Shown one piece after another: positions 61,144 to 64,000 of a stretch of 64,000 bases of DNA; the stretch's first letter is position 1, and every line of letters starts with the position of its first letter. Source of the DNA: Actinomycetales bacterium (GTDB lineage Bacteria; Actinomycetota; Actinomycetes; Mycobacteriales; Micromonosporaceae); contig PKFB01000038.1 of NCBI GenBank assembly GCA_002919305.1, positions 1-64,000 of the forward strand, given 5' to 3'. The notes below the pieces were generated by a model, which did not search any database, was not told where the DNA came from, and worked only from the letters and a program-made list of their open reading frames with translations. The position numbers were made by a program, and so were the translations under genes.

Positions 61144-62006
61144 CGCGGATCACGCTGCCAGTCCTTGGCGACCTTCACGTGCAGATCCAGGTAGACCTTG
61201 GTCCCCAGCAGTTTCTCGATCTCCTGGCGGGCGCGCATCCCCACGTCCTTCAGGCGGCTGCCTTTCGTCCCGATAACGATCGCCTTCTGACTGGGGCGTT
61301 CTACATACAGATTGGCCTGGATCCAGGTGACCTTTCCCCGACGGATCATCTCCTCGACGACGACCGCGATCGAGTGCGGCAGCTCGTCGCGTACCCCCTC
61401 CAGGGCGGCCTCCCGGACCAGCTCGGCCACCATGACCTGCTCGGGTTCGTCGGTCAGCATGTCGTCGGGGTACAGCTGCGGCGAGGGCGGCAGATACCGA
61501 CACATCAGGTCCACCAGCAGGTCCACCTGATACCCCTCGACCGCGCTGACCGGCACCACCTCGGCGAAGTCCCCCAGCTCGGTGACGGCCAGCAACTGCT
61601 TGGCGAGCTGCTTCTTACTCACCAGGTCGGTCTTGGTCACCACCGCCAGCACTGTGGCGCGTAGCCCAGCGATCTGACCGGCGATGAACCGGTCCCCCTT
61701 ACCGATGGGTTCGTTGGCGGGGATGCACAGCCCCACCACGTCGACCTCGCTCCAGGTCTGCCGGACCAGGTCGTTGAGACGCTCGCCCAGCAGCGTGCGG
61801 GGACGGTGCAGGCCGGGCGTGTCCACCAGGATCAGCTGACTGTTTTCCCGGTTTACTACGCCCCGGATAACATGCCGCGTGGTTTGAGGCCGACTCGACG
61901 TGATCGCGATCTTGGCGCCCACGATCGCGTTGGTGAGTGTGGACTTCCCGGCGTTCGGTCGCCCTACGAAGCAGGCGAAGCCCGCCCGATAGGACTCGTC
62001 TGTCAT
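61119..62006 (-). CDS. era: GTPase Era
   Basis: 295 residues. G1 GRPNAGKSTLTNAIVG, G2 region SSRPQTTRHVIRG, G3 DTPGLHRPRTLLG, G4 VVTKTDLV and G5 PVSAVEG, followed by the KH RNA-binding domain (AIVIGTKGSRLKDVGMRARQ and EIEKLLGTKVYLDLHVKV). Needed for maturation of the small ribosomal subunit and 16S rRNA. Its ATG overlaps the divergent DUF952 start by two bases if that gene's first ATG is used. Confidence 0.98.
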   Translation of the reverse strand: MTDESYRAGFACFVGRPNAGKSTLTNAIVGAKIAITSSRPQTTRHVIRGVVNRENSQLILVDTPGLHRPRTLLGERLNDLVRQTWSEVDVVGLCIPANEPIGKGDRFIAGQIAGLRATVLAVVTKTDLVSKKQLAKQLLAVTELGDFAEVVPVSAVEGYQVDLLVDLMCRYLPPSPQLYPDDMLTDEPEQVMVAELVREAALEGVRDELPHSIAVVVEEMIRRGKVTWIQANLYVERPSQKAIVIGTKGSRLKDVGMRARQEIEKLLGTKVYLDLHVKVAKDWQRDPRQLRKLGF

Positions 62007-62397
62007 GCGGCCACCCTTACGGTTGGTTCCCGTGCTCTATCACTTACTCACCCGGTCGTCGTGGACCACGTTGGGGCCGGAGGAGGATTACGCGCCGGCC
62101 AGCCTCGTCACCGAGGGCTTCATCCACTGCTCCCCCGACGCGACCACGCTGCTCACCGTTGCCAACCGGTTCTACACCGATGCTACGGAGCCGATGATCG
62201 CGCTGTGGATTGACCCGTCCCAGCTGACCGCCGAGGTGCGCTGGGAGGCACCAGACCCGCCCGCTCCGGGCATTCCGGACCGCATGCCTCACGTCTATGG
62301 CCCCATCCCCCATCGGGCAGTCCGCGCGATCTACTCCCTGCAGCGGGAGGCGACCGGGCGGTATGTCGCGCTTCTTCCCTTCTACGGCGACTGCTAA
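62005..62397 (+). CDS. DUF952 family protein
   Basis: 130 residues. DUF952 pattern: LYHLLTRSSW, DYAPASLVTEGFIHCSPDAT (conserved EGFIHCS), then LWIDPSQLTAEVRWE and PHVYGPIPHRAVRAIY. The fold resembles an ADP-ribosyltransferase-like or cupin-sized enzyme of unknown reaction. ATG at 62005 has AGGA ten bases upstream; the conserved part begins at GTG 62032, also a possible start. Divergent from era. Confidence 0.85.
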   Translation: MRPPLRLVPVLYHLLTRSSWTTLGPEEDYAPASLVTEGFIHCSPDATTLLTVANRFYTDATEPMIALWIDPSQLTAEVRWEAPDPPAPGIPDRMPHVYGPIPHRAVRAIYSLQREATGRYVALLPFYGDC

Positions 62398-62762
62398 GCG
62401 TCCGTCCCGTCCCCGCATCGAAGCTGGCGAGGCTCACCCCACCCACCGGCGCTTCCCTCTGAGCGCCCGCGCCCGACGCCGCAAGCAGACGGCTGACCGG
62501 AGCAAGCCGGAAGATACTGATCAACTTTCAAGATCTCAGCCTTTTTGAGATCCACTATCAGCCGGGGATAAAGATCGATTTCCGGAGATCATTTCCTTGG
62601 GACGGCTAGTCGATCATCAGAAATCCTCTGAATTAGTTCCCTGACCCCGTCACGATTTGCAGCACCGTGCTTCAATCACCTCGGCAGCGGAAATGCCTCT
62701 CTTCCCGCGTACCTCCTCGAGAAACACCAGGAATCCTGGATCTTGATGAAAGGATCACTGGG
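62398..62762. other. Intergenic region upstream of the RHS gene
   Basis: No gene seen. Its centre (62520-62660) is richer in A and T than the flanks and contains a hairpin GATCTCA-GCCTTTT-TGAGATC (62532-62552). AAAGGA at 62751-62756 serves as the ribosome site for the next gene. The fall in GC fits accessory DNA beginning here. Confidence 0.55.
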
Positions 62763-64000
62763 ATGTCCGAGTTCCCGGCGCATCTGTTCCGTATGGACGG
62801 AGATCCGTCGCTGATCCGGGGATCGGCTGATCGCTGGATGGCATTCGGCGAGGCAGCGACGAACGCGGCCACACAAATCCGCTCGCTGGATACCAGCCAG
62901 TTCGTTGGCCCGGAGGGTGACCTGTACCGGGAGGGCCTCAACGCCGAGATGCCAGAACACCTCGACATCACCGGCGAGGCGTTTAGCATGGTGGCCGAAG
63001 CGTTGTCGACCTTCGCCGGCACCCTCGACTCCCTGCAGCAACAGATGCGCCCGTTAGCTGAGCGGGCACCGAGGTTGTGGGAAGCCGTACAGGCCGCGCG
63101 TGCCCGGGTAGCGGAGGCGGAGGCTGCCGACCGCGCTCACGCCGAGCAGGCCGCCAACCGGCCAACGGATGCGCCACCGGACAACTACCGATCCGACACG
63201 CCGGCAGCCACAGCCGCGCTGTCGGATGCCGAAGCCGCCTGGCAGGAATGCGTCGACTCGGCCAACTCCCTGCGCTCCCAACTACAGACGGCCGTCTCCA
63301 ACTGCGTGTCAGTCATCAATGAAGCCGAGGACATGCGGTTCCGGGAGAACCCTCGATGGTGGGACCTCCCAGGTCACTTCACCAACTTCGTCCGGGACCA
63401 CGCCGACGCGCTGGCCAATTTATCGGGGGCATTGAAGATTGTTTCCACGGTGGCCGGAGTTCTCTCATTCATTCCGGTTCTGGCTCCGGTTATGGGACCG
63501 ATCGCTGCGGGTGCCGGCATTCTCTCCTTAGCGATCGACGCGTCGTTGTACGCCGCGACCGGTCAAGGCTCGCTCACCAGCCTTCTGATCGATACCGCCC
63601 TCACCGTCGTCCCATTCGGACGATTGGCATCCCTGGCTAATCGCTCCGGCCTTCTGAGAAATATCACCACCGCCATTCCGCATGGCCTGGACATCGCCGG
63701 AGGCATGCGGGGAGCGGTCAGAAACCCGCGGCTGTTCGCGCGCGCCACCCATTGCCGCTTCACCGGCCGGGATCCCATCGATATGGCCAGCGGCGAGATG
63801 ATCCTTCCGCAGGTTGACCTGGAGCTGCCAGGTGTGCTGCCCCTGAAGCTGGAGCGGATCTACCGCTCCGCGTACACCCCCGTCGGCTGGTACGGAACCG
63901 GCTGGAGCTCGACGCTGGACCAGCGTCTGGAGGTCGACCCGGAGGGGGTGTGCTTCGCCGCCACTGACGGATTGATTCTGGTCTTCCCAACGCCGCCGGC
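62763..64000 (+). CDS. RHS/DUF6531 polymorphic-toxin-like protein, 3' part outside the window
   Basis: At least 412 residues, no stop before the window end. Residues 1-180 are helical and resemble WXG100/LXG-type export domains (MSEFPAHLFRMDGDPSLIRG, AFSMVAEALSTFAGTLDSLQ, a coiled coil ARARVAEAEAADRAHAEQAA). A hydrophobic segment (about 215-255, VAGVLSFIPVLAPVMGPIAA) follows. From about residue 330 comes the DUF6531 start of an RHS shell: GRDPIDMASGEMILPQVDLE, LKLERIYRSAY, WYGTGWSSTLDQRLEV. Full-length members exceed 1,500 residues and end in a variable toxin; an immunity gene would be expected beyond the right edge. Confidence 0.88.
   Translation, partial: MSEFPAHLFRMDGDPSLIRGSADRWMAFGEAATNAATQIRSLDTSQFVGPEGDLYREGLNAEMPEHLDITGEAFSMVAEALSTFAGTLDSLQQQMRPLAERAPRLWEAVQAARARVAEAEAADRAHAEQAANRPTDAPPDNYRSDTPAATAALSDAEAAWQECVDSANSLRSQLQTAVSNCVSVINEAEDMRFRENPRWWDLPGHFTNFVRDHADALANLSGALKIVSTVAGVLSFIPVLAPVMGPIAAGAGILSLAIDASLYAATGQGSLTSLLIDTALTVVPFGRLASLANRSGLLRNITTAIPHGLDIAGGMRGAVRNPRLFARATHCRFTGRDPIDMASGEMILPQVDLELPGVLPLKLERIYRSAYTPVGWYGTGWSSTLDQRLEVDPEGVCFAATDGLILVFPTPP

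Overview
The window is 64 kb of GC-rich DNA from a member of the Actinomycetota. Evidence: many GTG starts and 1-4 nt gene overlaps; a group I xylose isomerase; an SmtB-type regulator followed by zur; a stand-alone alpha2-type GlyRS; a MoxR-DUF58-transglutaminase cluster beside a Ser/Thr kinase; and a core order dnaG, dgt, dusB, glyS, znuACB-zur, uppS-recO, era that resembles other actinomycetes. I cannot name the genus. No rRNA, tRNA, CRISPR array or insertion sequence was seen.

Layout. 1-6 kb: aldo/keto reductase (cut by the left edge), a MarR-regulated DrrAB/NodIJ-like ABC exporter, an SDR epimerase behind a promoter overlapped by an 18-bp palindrome, a GNAT acetyltransferase like AAC(6'), and a small CsbD stress protein missed by ordinary ORF length cut-offs. 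6-11.7 kb: an accessory island with a 15-bp-stem terminator at its end. It encodes (in transcription order) a Crp/Fnr regulator, a class III nucleotide-cyclase-like protein, a STAND-like NTPase and a possible SPFH-like protein. The cyclase C-terminus and the NTPase N-terminus carry the same short motif (GRDID-x-S-x-NT ... RGD), the arrangement expected of amyloid-type signalling between an effector and an NLR-like receptor. This is the best candidate for an undescribed conflict or immunity system.

11.8-16.4 kb: divergent xylB and xylA around a candidate operator, then a membrane diguanylate cyclase. 16.4-31 kb: dnaG with two conserved companions, a secreted serine hydrolase, an ankyrin protein, a LysR/ATP-grasp pair, a ferredoxin-reductase-like flavoenzyme, dgt, a probable lipoprotein and a two-component system. 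31-38.4 kb: an ABC transporter of ABC-2 type, Dus, an XdhC-like protein, GlyRS and two small genes.

38.4-44.5 kb: a zinc homeostasis block. A Zur box precedes znuA-znuC-znuB; an ArsR protein with an intact SmtB-type alpha5 zinc site is co-transcribed with zur; a TIGR03943/permease pair lies opposite. 44.5-47.6 kb: a TPP riboswitch controls an ECF transporter (YkoE, double ATPase YkoD, CbiQ-like T unit) for a thiamine precursor. 47.6-49.2 kb: uppS and recO.

49.3-58.5 kb: a receptor-like Ser/Thr kinase faces an operon encoding a large FN3 protein, MoxR ATPase, DUF58 protein and a transglutaminase-fold membrane protein that has lost its catalytic Cys and His. 58.8-64 kb: an epimerase, a CNNM/CorC-type transporter with a possible Shine-Dalgarno-sequestering hairpin, era, a DUF952 protein, and the start of an RHS/DUF6531 polymorphic-toxin-like gene that runs off the right edge.
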